Assembly: GCF_002355435.1 (NCBI RefSeq)
Contig: NZ_AP017313.1
Location: 868,001-932,000, forward strand
Length of the DNA stretch: 64,000 nucleotides
From: Mucilaginibacter gotjawali
GTDB taxonomy: Bacteria; Bacteroidota; Bacteroidia; Sphingobacteriales; Sphingobacteriaceae
Reading direction: 5' to 3'
Part shown: positions 52,332 through 61,111 of the stretch, in pieces
Position numbering within the stretch: the first letter of the stretch is position 1
Layout: each line of letters starts with the position of its first letter
Notes under the pieces: model-generated
Database searches by the model: none
Seen by the model: only the letters and a program-made list of their open reading frames with translations
Told to the model about the DNA's origin: nothing
Position numbers and translations under genes: made by a program

Positions 52332-52644
52332 GTTTATTGTTGTTATTCCGGCACGAATAAACAGCATCAAATGAAAAGATTAAAATGGAATAGACTATGA
52401 GGGGTTAAAAGTCGACTACGGGCTTTTTTTAATGGATTAGCGCTGGATTTAAGCATAATCGCGCTTTCATCGTTAAAAAAAGGGTTTATGTCGATAGGAT
52501 ACGGGTTTTAGGCGATGACAACCCTGAGGCAGAAAAACTAATCGCCTAAAATCTTCCCCCTGTCGATAAATTCCCGGCCGGGGTCGATTTTAAAAAAAAT
52601 TGATATATGAGGTGATTAACTTCGGACACTGAAAGAAAAGTTTT
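52332..52644. other. Intergenic region between divergent cytochrome b and YceI genes
   Basis: About 313 bases with no supported gene. A dyad TTTAGGCGAT / ATCGCCTAAA (52507-52550) and a recurring GTCGAT (52489, 52562 and 52583 regions) could be regulatory. No canonical promoter is clear. Confidence 0.3.
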
Positions 52645-53238
52645 ATGCATTTTAAAAATCGACTTACCATAAATATCAGCATGCTTATTGTAATCGCTTT
52701 AAGCGTTGCCGCCAAATTGCCGGGTAATCAAAGTTCACAAGCGGGCTCAAACGCACAAACTCCTGTTACCCGCTCGTCCATCACGTTCGAAATTAAAAAC
52801 CTGGGTATTAATACCGGGGGATCCATTGGCGGGCTGGCAGCCAAAGTCAATTTTATCCCTGCCAATCTCAGCACCAGCAGTATAGAAGCATCGGTTGATG
52901 TAAATACGATCAATACTGACAATTCCAGTCGCGACGAGCACTTGCGGAGTGCGGATTTTTTTGATGTGGCCCGCTTTGCAAAAATCTCGCTCAAATCCGT
53001 AGCGTTTAAACATAAAAGCGGCAACAATTATACCGGCACTTTTATCCTTACCATTAAAGATAAAACAAAGCAAATTGAAATGCCCTTTACGTTTTTGGAT
53101 AAGGACAATACCAGTGGGTTTAAGGGTACCTTTAAAATAAACAGGCTTGATTTTGGGGTGGGCAGCGAAAGCATGATCCTGTCCAACGATATAACCGTTA
53201 CTATCGATTGCGAAGGAAAAAAACAGGATGCAGCTTAA
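52645..53238 (+). CDS. YceI-family periplasmic lipocalin-like protein
   Basis: This 197-residue protein has a signal peptide (ISMLIVIALSVAAKLPGN). The YceI barrel shows ITFEIKNLGINTGGSIGG, SIEASVDVNTINTDNSSRDE and HLRSADFFDVARFAKISLKS, the classic motif order, then GTFILTIKDKTKQIEMPFTF. YceI proteins bind isoprenoid or quinone-like lipids in the periplasm. It is divergent from the cytochrome b/ApbE/PepSY operon and upstream of the propeller gene, so a shared periplasmic redox role is plausible. Confidence 0.93.
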   Translation: MHFKNRLTINISMLIVIALSVAAKLPGNQSSQAGSNAQTPVTRSSITFEIKNLGINTGGSIGGLAAKVNFIPANLSTSSIEASVDVNTINTDNSSRDEHLRSADFFDVARFAKISLKSVAFKHKSGNNYTGTFILTIKDKTKQIEMPFTFLDKDNTSGFKGTFKINRLDFGVGSESMILSNDITVTIDCEGKKQDAA

Positions 53239-53251
53239 CGGGGTATTATAG

Positions 53252-53283
53252 CTTGGTCCTTATTAAAACCATTATTAACTTTA
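53252..53283 (+). promoter_or_regulatory. Putative promoter of the beta-propeller gene
   Basis: CTTG (53252-53255), a 20-base spacer and TAACTTTA (53276-53283) give a fair match to the Bacteroidota -33/-7 pattern, 28 bases before the ATG at 53312. Confidence 0.4.
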
Positions 53284-53311
53284 AAGTATCGATCTATAAA
53301 TTATTCCTACC

Positions 53312-54361
53312 ATGAAAAATATAAAACCCCGTCTCATCAGGGTACTCGCTGCTGGTTTACTAATGTGCACCCTGGTTTATACCGCCAATAATTGCGCTGC
53401 GCAGGCAACACCTGCCCGCACATTGCTTGCCCTTTCGAAAGGCGATCATGTTTTGGCGATCATCGACCCGGTTAGCCTGAAAGTAATCGCCACAGTTCCG
53501 GTAGGTTCTGATCCGCATGAGGTGGTGGCTTCTGCTGATGGAAAAACTGCTTATGTTACCATCTACGGGGGCGGCAGCATGCATGAACTGAATGTGATTG
53601 ACCTGGTAGGGCAGAAAGCTTTACCAACCATTGATACCCGCCCGATGATGGGTCCGCATGGTATTACCTTTGTTGACGGCAAAGTGTGGTTCACCGCCGA
53701 AGGCACCAAAACCGTTGGCAGGTATGATCCTGCAAGCGGTAAATTCGATTGGGTGATGGGCACGGGCCAAAGCCGCACGCACATGATCTATGTTGTGCCG
53801 GGTGGCAAACGCGTGTACACCACCAACGTTGCTTCGGGCACCGTAAGTATTTTGCAGGATAGCCTCATCGTTTCAAGGCCGTTCCCTAATGGTTTTACGC
53901 CGCCACCGCACCACGACTGGGTACAAACGCTCATCCCCGTATCTACCGGTTCCGAAGGGTTTGACGTTTCGCCGGACGGTAAGGAATTATGGACTGCTGC
54001 GTCTGATGACGGCACCATAGCGGTGATCAACCTTGCCGCTAATAAATTAGCCACTACAATTGATGCAAAGGCCATTGGCGCCAACCGCCTTAAGTTTACG
54101 CCTGATGGCAAGCGTGTGCTGGTAAGCAGCCTGCGCACAGGCGATCTGTTTGTATTTGACGCAGCAAGCCACCAACTCATCAAAAAGTTGAACACCGGCA
54201 AAGGCGCAGCAGGGATCCTGATGGATGACGATGGCTCGCGTGCATTTATCGGCTGTACCGGGGATAACTACGTAGCGGTTATCGACCTGAAAACCCTGGA
54301 AGTTAGCGGGCATATTGACGTAAAAGGGGCGGATGGATTGGCCTGGGCGGTGAGGCGGTAG
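53312..54361 (+). CDS. YncE-like YVTN beta-propeller protein
   Basis: This 349-residue secreted propeller has a signal peptide (VLAAGLLMCTLVYTANNCAA). YVTN/cytochrome-D1-like blades are visible as VISLKVIATVPVGSDPHEVV-type repeats: GSDPHEVVASADGKTAYVTI, GSEGFDVSPDGKELWTAAS, GANRLKFTPDGKRVLVSSLR, LMDDDGSRAFIGCTGDNYVA. There is no CxxCH haem site or enzymatic domain, so it is probably a binding scaffold or ligand-binding propeller. It is encoded 73 bases downstream of yceI on the same strand. It is unrelated in length to the phosphoesterase-fused propellers at the left end of the window. Confidence 0.9.
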   Translation: MKNIKPRLIRVLAAGLLMCTLVYTANNCAAQATPARTLLALSKGDHVLAIIDPVSLKVIATVPVGSDPHEVVASADGKTAYVTIYGGGSMHELNVIDLVGQKALPTIDTRPMMGPHGITFVDGKVWFTAEGTKTVGRYDPASGKFDWVMGTGQSRTHMIYVVPGGKRVYTTNVASGTVSILQDSLIVSRPFPNGFTPPPHHDWVQTLIPVSTGSEGFDVSPDGKELWTAASDDGTIAVINLAANKLATTIDAKAIGANRLKFTPDGKRVLVSSLRTGDLFVFDAASHQLIKKLNTGKGAAGILMDDDGSRAFIGCTGDNYVAVIDLKTLEVSGHIDVKGADGLAWAVRR

Positions 54362-54397
54362 GGAAAATCTCTGTATTTATATTAGACTTTTCTTTTT

Positions 54398-54461
54398 TCT
54401 TTACTAGGGCCAAACGTTTTTCTTTACTAGGGCCAAACGTTATTTATCCAAATTTATCCAA
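54398..54461. repeat. Tandem duplication at the left border of the defence-like cassette
   Basis: TCTTTACTAGGGCCAAACGTT occurs at 54398 and again at 54421 (period 23). It is followed by a doubled ATTTATCCAA at about 54442-54461. No gene is supported between 54362 and 54652. The following DNA is clearly more AT-rich, so this may be a recombination scar at an insertion border. Confidence 0.6.
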
Positions 54462-54652
54462 AGCTATTGAATTTTCTTATCCATATGCGAATCTTTCATT
54501 GAATCGACCAAAGCCCTCGAAGTTGATAGTAAAATCAAATTAGCCTATTCAATACTGAAATATTAGAATAAGTTTGTATATAAATATTTAAGGGCAACGC
54601 TCTGATCGAATAATTATAGTATAATTGTTTTAATTGTATTGATCTGAAATCC

Positions 54653-55774
54653 ATGAGTGAAGAGAATTTCATAGCTGAAGACGAAATCGAAAAGGAAGAT
54701 ATTGGCGCCAACCTATTAATGGAAAAACCATTTGATCCGAAGAAAATCGATATTAAACAGAAAACATTGTCAATTGACTTAATTGTGAAGAGACTGGCCG
54801 CTAAGCCGCCAGAAATTGATCTTTATCCAGATTTTCAGCGAAAGGATGATTTATGGGATCCCGCCAAGCAAAGCCGACTGATCGAATCCATTTTAATAAG
54901 TTTTCCGCTGCCAGCATTTTATTTCGACGGGACTAACGACAATAAATGGCTAGTTGTCGACGGCCTACAAAGATTGAGTTCTTTTCGAAATTTCATGGTC
55001 ACTAAGTCTTTAAGATTGGTAGGGCTAGAGTTTTTACACAATTTAAAAAATAAATCATTTGATGAGTTACCTAGAACGTTGCAAAGACAAATTGAAGAAA
55101 CTCAAATTGTAGCATATATCATAAATCCGGGAACTCCTGAAGAGGTGAAATTTAATATTTTTCAAAGAGTAAACACAGGTGGGTTGTTAATGGAACCTCA
55201 AGAAATTCGTCACGCACTTAATCAAGGCATCCCGGCAAAGTTTGTTGCAGAACTTGCATCAAGTCCGGAATTTATAAGTGCAACTTCCGGAAAAATCAAA
55301 TCTGATAGAATGCTTGACAGAGAATTTGTCACTAGATTTGTGAGTTTTTACATAAAACCTATTTCCGAATATAAACCCGATTTGGATACATATATGAGCC
55401 AAAAAATGGGAGAATTAAAGACGCTCAGCTCTGATCAAAGGACTGATGTGAAATCCAACTTCGTCAAAAGCATGAAATTAGCCAAGGAAATATTTTCTCA
55501 TTGGGCTTTTCGAAAAGTGTTTAATAAAAATGAAAGGCTTAAACCAATAAATAAAGCACTTTTCGAAGTATGGAGTGTTGAACTAGCTAAGCTTTCGGAT
55601 GAGCAACGCAAAATAATAAAGATACGAAGAGATACAATATTTGACAATTTTGTGAAGCTAATGAACAGTGATGAAACGTTCGTTGCAGCGGTTACTGCAA
55701 GCACAGGAGATAAAACCAAGGTTTTATACCGTTATACTACAATTGAAAATTTGATAAAAGAAACTTTAAAATAA
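54653..55774 (+). CDS. DUF262 (GmrS/ParB-Srx-like) domain protein
   Basis: This 373-residue protein has the DUF262 core at about residues 38-190: PDFQRKDDLWDPAKQSRLIE and ISFPLPAFYF, then the nucleotide-binding DGxQR motif at 103-107 (VVDGLQRLSSF), and FNIFQRVNTGGLLMEPQEIR. In GmrSD, SspE and BREX-linked proteins this domain hydrolyses NTPs and controls a nuclease. The HNH/DUF1524 nuclease usual after it is absent here. The C-terminal half (about 200-373) is helical and not recognised. It is the first gene of a three-gene cassette; the ATPase starts at its stop (TAATG overlap). The region has visibly lower GC than its neighbours. Confidence 0.9.
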   Translation: MSEENFIAEDEIEKEDIGANLLMEKPFDPKKIDIKQKTLSIDLIVKRLAAKPPEIDLYPDFQRKDDLWDPAKQSRLIESILISFPLPAFYFDGTNDNKWLVVDGLQRLSSFRNFMVTKSLRLVGLEFLHNLKNKSFDELPRTLQRQIEETQIVAYIINPGTPEEVKFNIFQRVNTGGLLMEPQEIRHALNQGIPAKFVAELASSPEFISATSGKIKSDRMLDREFVTRFVSFYIKPISEYKPDLDTYMSQKMGELKTLSSDQRTDVKSNFVKSMKLAKEIFSHWAFRKVFNKNERLKPINKALFEVWSVELAKLSDEQRKIIKIRRDTIFDNFVKLMNSDETFVAAVTASTGDKTKVLYRYTTIENLIKETLK

Positions 55775-56871
55775 TGATTTCAAAAATTGAAATAAGAAAT
55801 TTCAAATCTTTAAAAAAGATAAGGTTCGATGCTAGGCAGTTATGTATATTGATGGGGTTGAATGGAATGGGCAAATCTTCGCTTATTCAAACTATATTGC
55901 TGCTTAGGCAAAGCAGGGACATATATAGAGGAAATCTTAGTTTAAACGATTATTTAACTGAAATCGGTAAAGGCAAAGATGCGATGTACCAATATAGTGT
56001 CAATGAAACAATTGAATTCGACTTCGAATTTACAGAACAAGAACCATTAAAATGGGCTTTTAAATATAATCCTGAAAGCAATTATCTGCAAAGTGATCAA
56101 AATTATGATTTTAATATTCTAAATACCTATTCGTTATTCAATGCCAACTTTCAATATCTACGGGCAGAGCGCATAGGGCCTCAGACTGACTATCAAACAT
56201 CATATTCGGAAGTGATAAATGATAGACAGATTGGATCAGACGGAAGACTTGCAGTACATTATTTAAATACTTTCGGGAACGAAAAAGTTAGCGACAAGTC
56301 CTTACATCATCCGAAAGCAAAATCGAGTGTATTAATTCATCAAGTTGATGCGTGGTTAGGTGAGATAACACCTGGCGTGAAACTTAATACAACTGAAATT
56401 CCCGGTACAGATAAGGTCTTGTTAGATTTTCAATTCGAAGCGGGATCTTTATATACAAGCCGTTTTAGACCAAAGAATGTCGGTTTTGGATTGTCATATG
56501 TTCTTCCTGTGATTGTGGCTTTACTATCCACGAAACAAGATAAACTTCTTATAATCGAGAACCCAGAATCTCACATTCATCCAAGAGGGCAGTCTGAATT
56601 AGGAAAACTAATTGCGTTGTCCGCGCAATCAGGTACCCAGTGCATAATTGAAACACATAGCGACCATATTTTAAATGGAATCCGTGTTGCAATAAAAGAG
56701 AAACTAGTCGAGAAGAGTAACGTAGGTATCTCCTATTTCGAAAGAATTACAGAAAATGAAGAACAATTTACAAAAATGATTTCTATTAAGGTAGACGAAA
56801 ATGGAGAGTTAAGTGACTATCCTAAAAACTTCTTAGACGAATGGAGTAATCAATTATTGAAACTTATTTAA
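55774..56871 (+). CDS. AAA ATPase with C-terminal DUF3696 (ABC/SMC-like)
   Basis: This 365-residue ATPase of the AAA_15/21 class begins ISKIEIRNFKSLKKIRF, with Walker A G28-LNGMGKSS at 28-36. The central region (about 45-230) has no classical coiled coil. PKNVGFGLSYVLPVIVALLS is the ABC signature-like segment, LLIIENPESHIHPRGQSEL is Walker B with catalytic Glu, and CIIETHSDHILNG is the switch His. The C-terminal ELSDYPKNFLDEWSNQLLKL is the DUF3696 tail. Such ATPases serve as sensor or motor subunits in defence systems such as Septu, PARIS and related loci. It overlaps the DUF262 stop by one base and lies 7 bases before the third gene. Confidence 0.92.
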   Translation: MISKIEIRNFKSLKKIRFDARQLCILMGLNGMGKSSLIQTILLLRQSRDIYRGNLSLNDYLTEIGKGKDAMYQYSVNETIEFDFEFTEQEPLKWAFKYNPESNYLQSDQNYDFNILNTYSLFNANFQYLRAERIGPQTDYQTSYSEVINDRQIGSDGRLAVHYLNTFGNEKVSDKSLHHPKAKSSVLIHQVDAWLGEITPGVKLNTTEIPGTDKVLLDFQFEAGSLYTSRFRPKNVGFGLSYVLPVIVALLSTKQDKLLIIENPESHIHPRGQSELGKLIALSAQSGTQCIIETHSDHILNGIRVAIKEKLVEKSNVGISYFERITENEEQFTKMISIKVDENGELSDYPKNFLDEWSNQLLKLI

Positions 56872-56878
56872 TTACTCT

Positions 56879-57736
56879 ATGCAACTAATTTGTAATGAAT
56901 TATCATTTCTCCCGTTGGCGGAAAACGAAAGTATTGCCGAGGAAAGATTTTATCAATTGATTAAGACATTCAAAAAAGCAAAAGAGAGATATGGATTCAA
57001 TCATATTCGCTTTCCGCTAAATCACCATGACCAACAAGTTACTTTAAAGCGAAACTTTTATGAAGTGGTTTCAAATTTCAGTAATCAAACATATAAGAAC
57101 CTCATCGTCGATCTTTGTAAGTCCCCATTCATAGACGACTTAGAAGACGATGAATTAAACATGTTCTATTCAAGTAAATACGAAATTATCGATGAGGATG
57201 TTCCGACGAAAGCATCCCCATTGGGCTTGCCGGTAGCGTTTATTAAATCGTCACCGGCTGTAAGCTTAAACTCCCATCCATTTTGGAGAAAAAAGAAGAT
57301 ATCAATATTAAAGTCCAGTGAAAATGAAATCGAAAATGCTATTTTGATTGTTTATAACATCTGTTTAGAAACGGACGTTGATGCCAAAGAGCTTTCCGAA
57401 TGGGCGGATAACTTTTTACCGAGTGAGTTAACTACGGAAGAAGAAATAAAAAAATATTTAAACTACACAAAGTATTCCATTGTATTTTCCCCGGAATTTT
57501 TGGTGCAATTTTTCGAATGGAAAACTAACGACACCGATAAATACAAGTACTTATTGCAGTTATTAAAGGATGTTGAGGTACATCCTTTTACAGGGGGCAT
57601 GGGACAAACAGAAAACTTAAAGTATAGGGGCAAAGAAGCCTCAAAAAGGGTGACTCAGGCAGATCGACTCAGTTATACATTGGATAATAATTTAGTAACA
57701 TTTTTGGCGTGCAAAGGACATTATAAATTTCATTAA
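56879..57736 (+). CDS. Unrecognised protein with C-terminal YoeB/RelE-like mRNA-interferase domain
   Basis: This 285-residue protein belongs to no full-length family I know. Residues 1-198 are unassigned (ERFYQLIKTFKKAKERYGFN, NLIVDLCKSPFIDDLEDDEL). Residues 199-285 align with E. coli YoeB from its residue 3 to its last, with offset 198 and only compensating one-residue gaps: Trp214/W16, Lys230-Asp231/K32-D33, Pro236-Phe237/P38-F39, Glu245/E46, Lys248/K49, Arg263/R65, Cys278/C80, His281/H83, Tyr282/Y84. E46, R65, H83 and Y84 are the catalytic residues. No YefM-like antitoxin gene is beside it; the N-terminus or the ATPase may restrain the toxin. The fold match is from recalled sequence, not a search. 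Confidence 0.8.
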   Translation: MQLICNELSFLPLAENESIAEERFYQLIKTFKKAKERYGFNHIRFPLNHHDQQVTLKRNFYEVVSNFSNQTYKNLIVDLCKSPFIDDLEDDELNMFYSSKYEIIDEDVPTKASPLGLPVAFIKSSPAVSLNSHPFWRKKKISILKSSENEIENAILIVYNICLETDVDAKELSEWADNFLPSELTTEEEIKKYLNYTKYSIVFSPEFLVQFFEWKTNDTDKYKYLLQLLKDVEVHPFTGGMGQTENLKYRGKEASKRVTQADRLSYTLDNNLVTFLACKGHYKFH

Positions 57737-57823
57737 TGCTCCGTTGGCACACACGGCACATATGCAGCTGCACTGCTTCGATAGCGACGACACATTTTCA
57801 TCGCAACTTCAAAGCCCCTCACC

Positions 57824-60800
57824 TCAATATTTAATCATCTCAATCTTCACCGGCCCTAAAAGCCCTGACGATTCCAACCCCGACTTCGGATCAGGCCCGA
57901 AAGTGGCCGAAACCTTTCTTTGATCCGCAGGCAGCTTGCTGTCGCCAATCAGCCGGTTCATCCAGGTATTCACTACTTTTATCTCGATTTTATTGATGCC
58001 TGGCTTAAGTGCTTTGGTAATATCCAGTTGGTAAGGTGGCGTCCATGCGCCGCCTACTGCCATGCCGTTAACGGTTACTTTGGCAATCGCCCTGGCAAGG
58101 CCAAGGTCGATGATATAATGAGCACCAGGGGTAAGTTTGCCTATTTTAAAAGTATTATGATAAAACGCCGGGCCCGAGTAGTATTTGATGCTGTCATTCG
58201 CATTAAGCGACCAGTCGGTTAGCGTATTGAACACTACGGGCTTTGCCGGGCCGCGCATAGCCTTATCAAAATTAACTATCCATGGTGTCGTAATGCCAAT
58301 GGTTTTGGTGGGCGACGGATAATTTGATCTGCTGGTATCTCCCTTTGTTCCATTTTTCCTGAAGATCACAAACGCGCTTTCAAAGGGCTCCAACTGCAAC
58401 GGTACAGAGGTAGTGGTTCCGCTTTGGCTGTATGCGGGCAGCATACGCCCGGTGCCGGTAACGGCATTCCATAATTCAGGGCTTTTGCCGGTGATGCGGA
58501 AGGCCGTTGAAATATTTACAGGCGTATATTTTTGGTTCGACACAAAATAGATCGAACCGTCCTTCAGTTGCCTGTGGATAAAAAGGATGGAGTCACTCTT
58601 GGTTATTTTAAGGTCGGGTTGAACTTTTACCAGGTCCAGTGCCTGCTGCATATCCATGCCGCTAATTACCATGCCTTTGCCATAATGATTAACTTTTGTG
58701 GTTACCCCATCAACATTACCCCAAAGTTCGGCCGTAAGGCTTTGCACCTGCTGATCAGCTGCCGGGTAATTGGCCAGGCTGGGCGACCTGTCGGGTTTTG
58801 GTCCTAAAACTACTGCCCCCTGCTTTACCAGCTCTTTAATTTTTGCCAGCAGTTCGGGACGGATGGTGCGGAGTTTTGGCAGCACGAGGATGCTGTAGCT
58901 GATGCCGTTTGGCAGCACCAGTTTTCCATCCTTTACGGTTAGCTTTTGTTTGATCACATCGCCGTTGATATAGTCGTATGAGTATCCCTGCGGCAGCGCC
59001 GGATCGGTAACCCCGATCATTTTTGGCGCATCTTCGCCAATAAAGTAGGCCACGTCGGCTACATATTGGCCCTGCTGCAGCATCATGTTGCATCTTTTCA
59101 TGTATTTTAAAAATACATCCATATCAAAAAACCAGGTATTCAGGCGGTTAAATTCAACGCCAAACCAGGCGGTTACCCCCGGCCCTATATCATCTTTTGG
59201 CTGCGAGACATAAACATGCAGCAGGGTGTTGTTGATACCTTCGGTAAAAAAGCGGTCGCCGCGTTTTTTAAACATAGCCGGGTACCGGTAAAACGGGGCG
59301 CCTGCCGCTGTGAACGATTCGGCAGATACCTTGATTTTTCCATAAATATGGGCGGATGAAGAAGCCGCGCGGTTTTCTATATCTCCCAAATCTCCCTCAC
59401 TCCAAAACTCCCCGCCTACCTCGTCCGACTGCCCGCCATATTGCAAAAACTCGCCGGGGTAGCCCCAGTGGCCATAATTTTCCAGCCAGGTGGTTAACCC
59501 GTTTTTGTGGCTGATCTCGCGCAAACCACCCACATATTTAAAGGAAACATCATCGGCTACCAGCCGCCTTAAGTCCCATAAAAAACGATCGGACTGGTCT
59601 TCGCTGCCCACCACCTTTCCCTGTAAAACGGGTATATACGGCGTTGGATCGTAATTGTATTTTTGTTTGAATTCGGCGATCAAATTATCGGTCCAGTTCT
59701 GGCTCCCGGTTTCGTAGCTATCTTCAACGGCTACCTTAAATGATTTGCGGTCCTCCGCCGGGATGCGTTTAAGGATTTGGCCTAAAAAAGCGTTAAAATG
59801 TTCCGCCACGTGTGCCTTGCTCATTTTGTCAATTTCCAAACCCTGGCCCTCGGGCGGCGCAGGGCTGTTGGTAACATTGGTGGGCGTCATCCCGGTGCGT
59901 TCAATGATCCAGTTACCGGTGGGCACCTGCCAGTTAAGCGTACCATCCGCCGCCATGTAGCTTGAAATATCAATTACTTTATCAGGGTCGATGATATATT
60001 TCGAGGCTTCGTCCGGTTGCGGCGCCCACTGGTAGTTTTGCCAGAAAGGGTGTGGGGTGGGCCACATTTTTGCCAGCGTTTTTTCGATATAATCCTCTAC
60101 CATCGGGGTTGATGAGAGCTTTAACTCCGTAATGCCACAATCATTGGAGATACTGGTAAACACCAGCCTGATGCTGGTTGCCGTGCTTGCGGGGATGGAT
60201 ATAGCCGCCTGCCCCCATGGCGTAAAACCTGTATTTAACGCAGGGTTTGTACGGTCAATGGCGAAGTGTTTTATGGTGACGTATGCGCCGTTTATTTTGG
60301 CCTGTACGTCGCCTTCCAGGTACACGGCCTGCTGCGTTGTGTTAATGATGATGCTCCGCAAGGTATCGGGTGTTGTTTTGCTGATTTCCAGCGAAAACTG
60401 CTGCCCGTTATGCAGATGTATGGCCGTGGCCGTATTATTATCCGTTAAATTGCTCAGCGAATCAATTGCCGGTATAGAAGACAGCTGCGTACCTATGGCA
60501 GCGTCATAACCAGCAGGCACAGGGTAGGCCAGCACTTTAACATCCTGGAATTCTTTTTGCGGCTGAGTGAGTTTTTGATGATATGCCATTGGCCCCTGAA
60601 CAGTAACCTGTGAGGAGGTTAAATAACGCATAGACTGGCCCGGTTTTACCCACGGCCCGCCGGATTGGCTCCAGCCCGGCCCGTTAAAGATACCGATCTG
60701 AATATTGAGGCGTGTTGCCGCTTTTAGCGTCGCGTGCAAAATGTCCCACCATTCGTCGGTAAACATTTTTACTTTACCACCGGGCACGTTATCCAGGCCA

Positions 60801-61111
60801 ATATTGCCGATAAAGGCCCGGTTGATCCCCACTTTTTTCATGGCTTCCAGGTCTTTAACAACACCCTCTTTGGAGATATTACCTGAGATCCAATACCAAT
60901 AGATACTTGTTTGAACGGAATCCGGGATGTTTTTAAAGGTGGTTTCAATAGCGCTAAATTTCCCCGCTTGCAGTTTTGTTTTCGCCTTTAACTTTGCCTG
61001 CCCATAGGCACAGGTAACTAATAAAAAGAGAGCCAAAACTAAGCATCGTATTTTAAATAAAAGCGGTTTTACAGTACGTAATAAAAACGATTTAGCTAGT
61101 TTTTTTTTCAT
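57824..61111 (-). CDS. GH106-like alpha-L-rhamnosidase family glycoside hydrolase
   Basis: This 1095-residue secreted enzyme has an N-terminal signal (LVLALFLLVTCAYGQ). The GH106 start is recognisable: IYWYWISGNISKEGVVKDLE, AMKKVGINRAFIGNIG and IQIGIFNGPGWSQSGGPWVK, typical of plant-polysaccharide (pectin or rhamnogalacturonan) rhamnosidases. VAVEDSYETGSQNWTDNLIA carries acidic candidates. The C-terminal jelly roll (about residues 975-1095; YHNTFKIGKLTPGAHYIIDL, GINKIEIKVVNTWMNRLIGD) binds carbohydrate. Assignment to GH106 is by pattern, so a GH2-like relative is possible. It is transcribed alone toward the defence cassette. Confidence 0.82.
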   Translation of the reverse strand: MKKKLAKSFLLRTVKPLLFKIRCLVLALFLLVTCAYGQAKLKAKTKLQAGKFSAIETTFKNIPDSVQTSIYWYWISGNISKEGVVKDLEAMKKVGINRAFIGNIGLDNVPGGKVKMFTDEWWDILHATLKAATRLNIQIGIFNGPGWSQSGGPWVKPGQSMRYLTSSQVTVQGPMAYHQKLTQPQKEFQDVKVLAYPVPAGYDAAIGTQLSSIPAIDSLSNLTDNNTATAIHLHNGQQFSLEISKTTPDTLRSIIINTTQQAVYLEGDVQAKINGAYVTIKHFAIDRTNPALNTGFTPWGQAAISIPASTATSIRLVFTSISNDCGITELKLSSTPMVEDYIEKTLAKMWPTPHPFWQNYQWAPQPDEASKYIIDPDKVIDISSYMAADGTLNWQVPTGNWIIERTGMTPTNVTNSPAPPEGQGLEIDKMSKAHVAEHFNAFLGQILKRIPAEDRKSFKVAVEDSYETGSQNWTDNLIAEFKQKYNYDPTPYIPVLQGKVVGSEDQSDRFLWDLRRLVADDVSFKYVGGLREISHKNGLTTWLENYGHWGYPGEFLQYGGQSDEVGGEFWSEGDLGDIENRAASSSAHIYGKIKVSAESFTAAGAPFYRYPAMFKKRGDRFFTEGINNTLLHVYVSQPKDDIGPGVTAWFGVEFNRLNTWFFDMDVFLKYMKRCNMMLQQGQYVADVAYFIGEDAPKMIGVTDPALPQGYSYDYINGDVIKQKLTVKDGKLVLPNGISYSILVLPKLRTIRPELLAKIKELVKQGAVVLGPKPDRSPSLANYPAADQQVQSLTAELWGNVDGVTTKVNHYGKGMVISGMDMQQALDLVKVQPDLKITKSDSILFIHRQLKDGSIYFVSNQKYTPVNISTAFRITGKSPELWNAVTGTGRMLPAYSQSGTTTSVPLQLEPFESAFVIFRKNGTKGDTSRSNYPSPTKTIGITTPWIVNFDKAMRGPAKPVVFNTLTDWSLNANDSIKYYSGPAFYHNTFKIGKLTPGAHYIIDLGLARAIAKVTVNGMAVGGAWTPPYQLDITKALKPGINKIEIKVVNTWMNRLIGDSKLPADQRKVSATFGPDPKSGLESSGLLGPVKIEMIKY

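Noticed and set aside
54653-55774. DUF262 protein as one half of a standard GmrSD type IV restriction system
   Set aside because: No DUF1524/HNH partner or fusion is present; the neighbours are an ATPase and a YoeB-fused protein.
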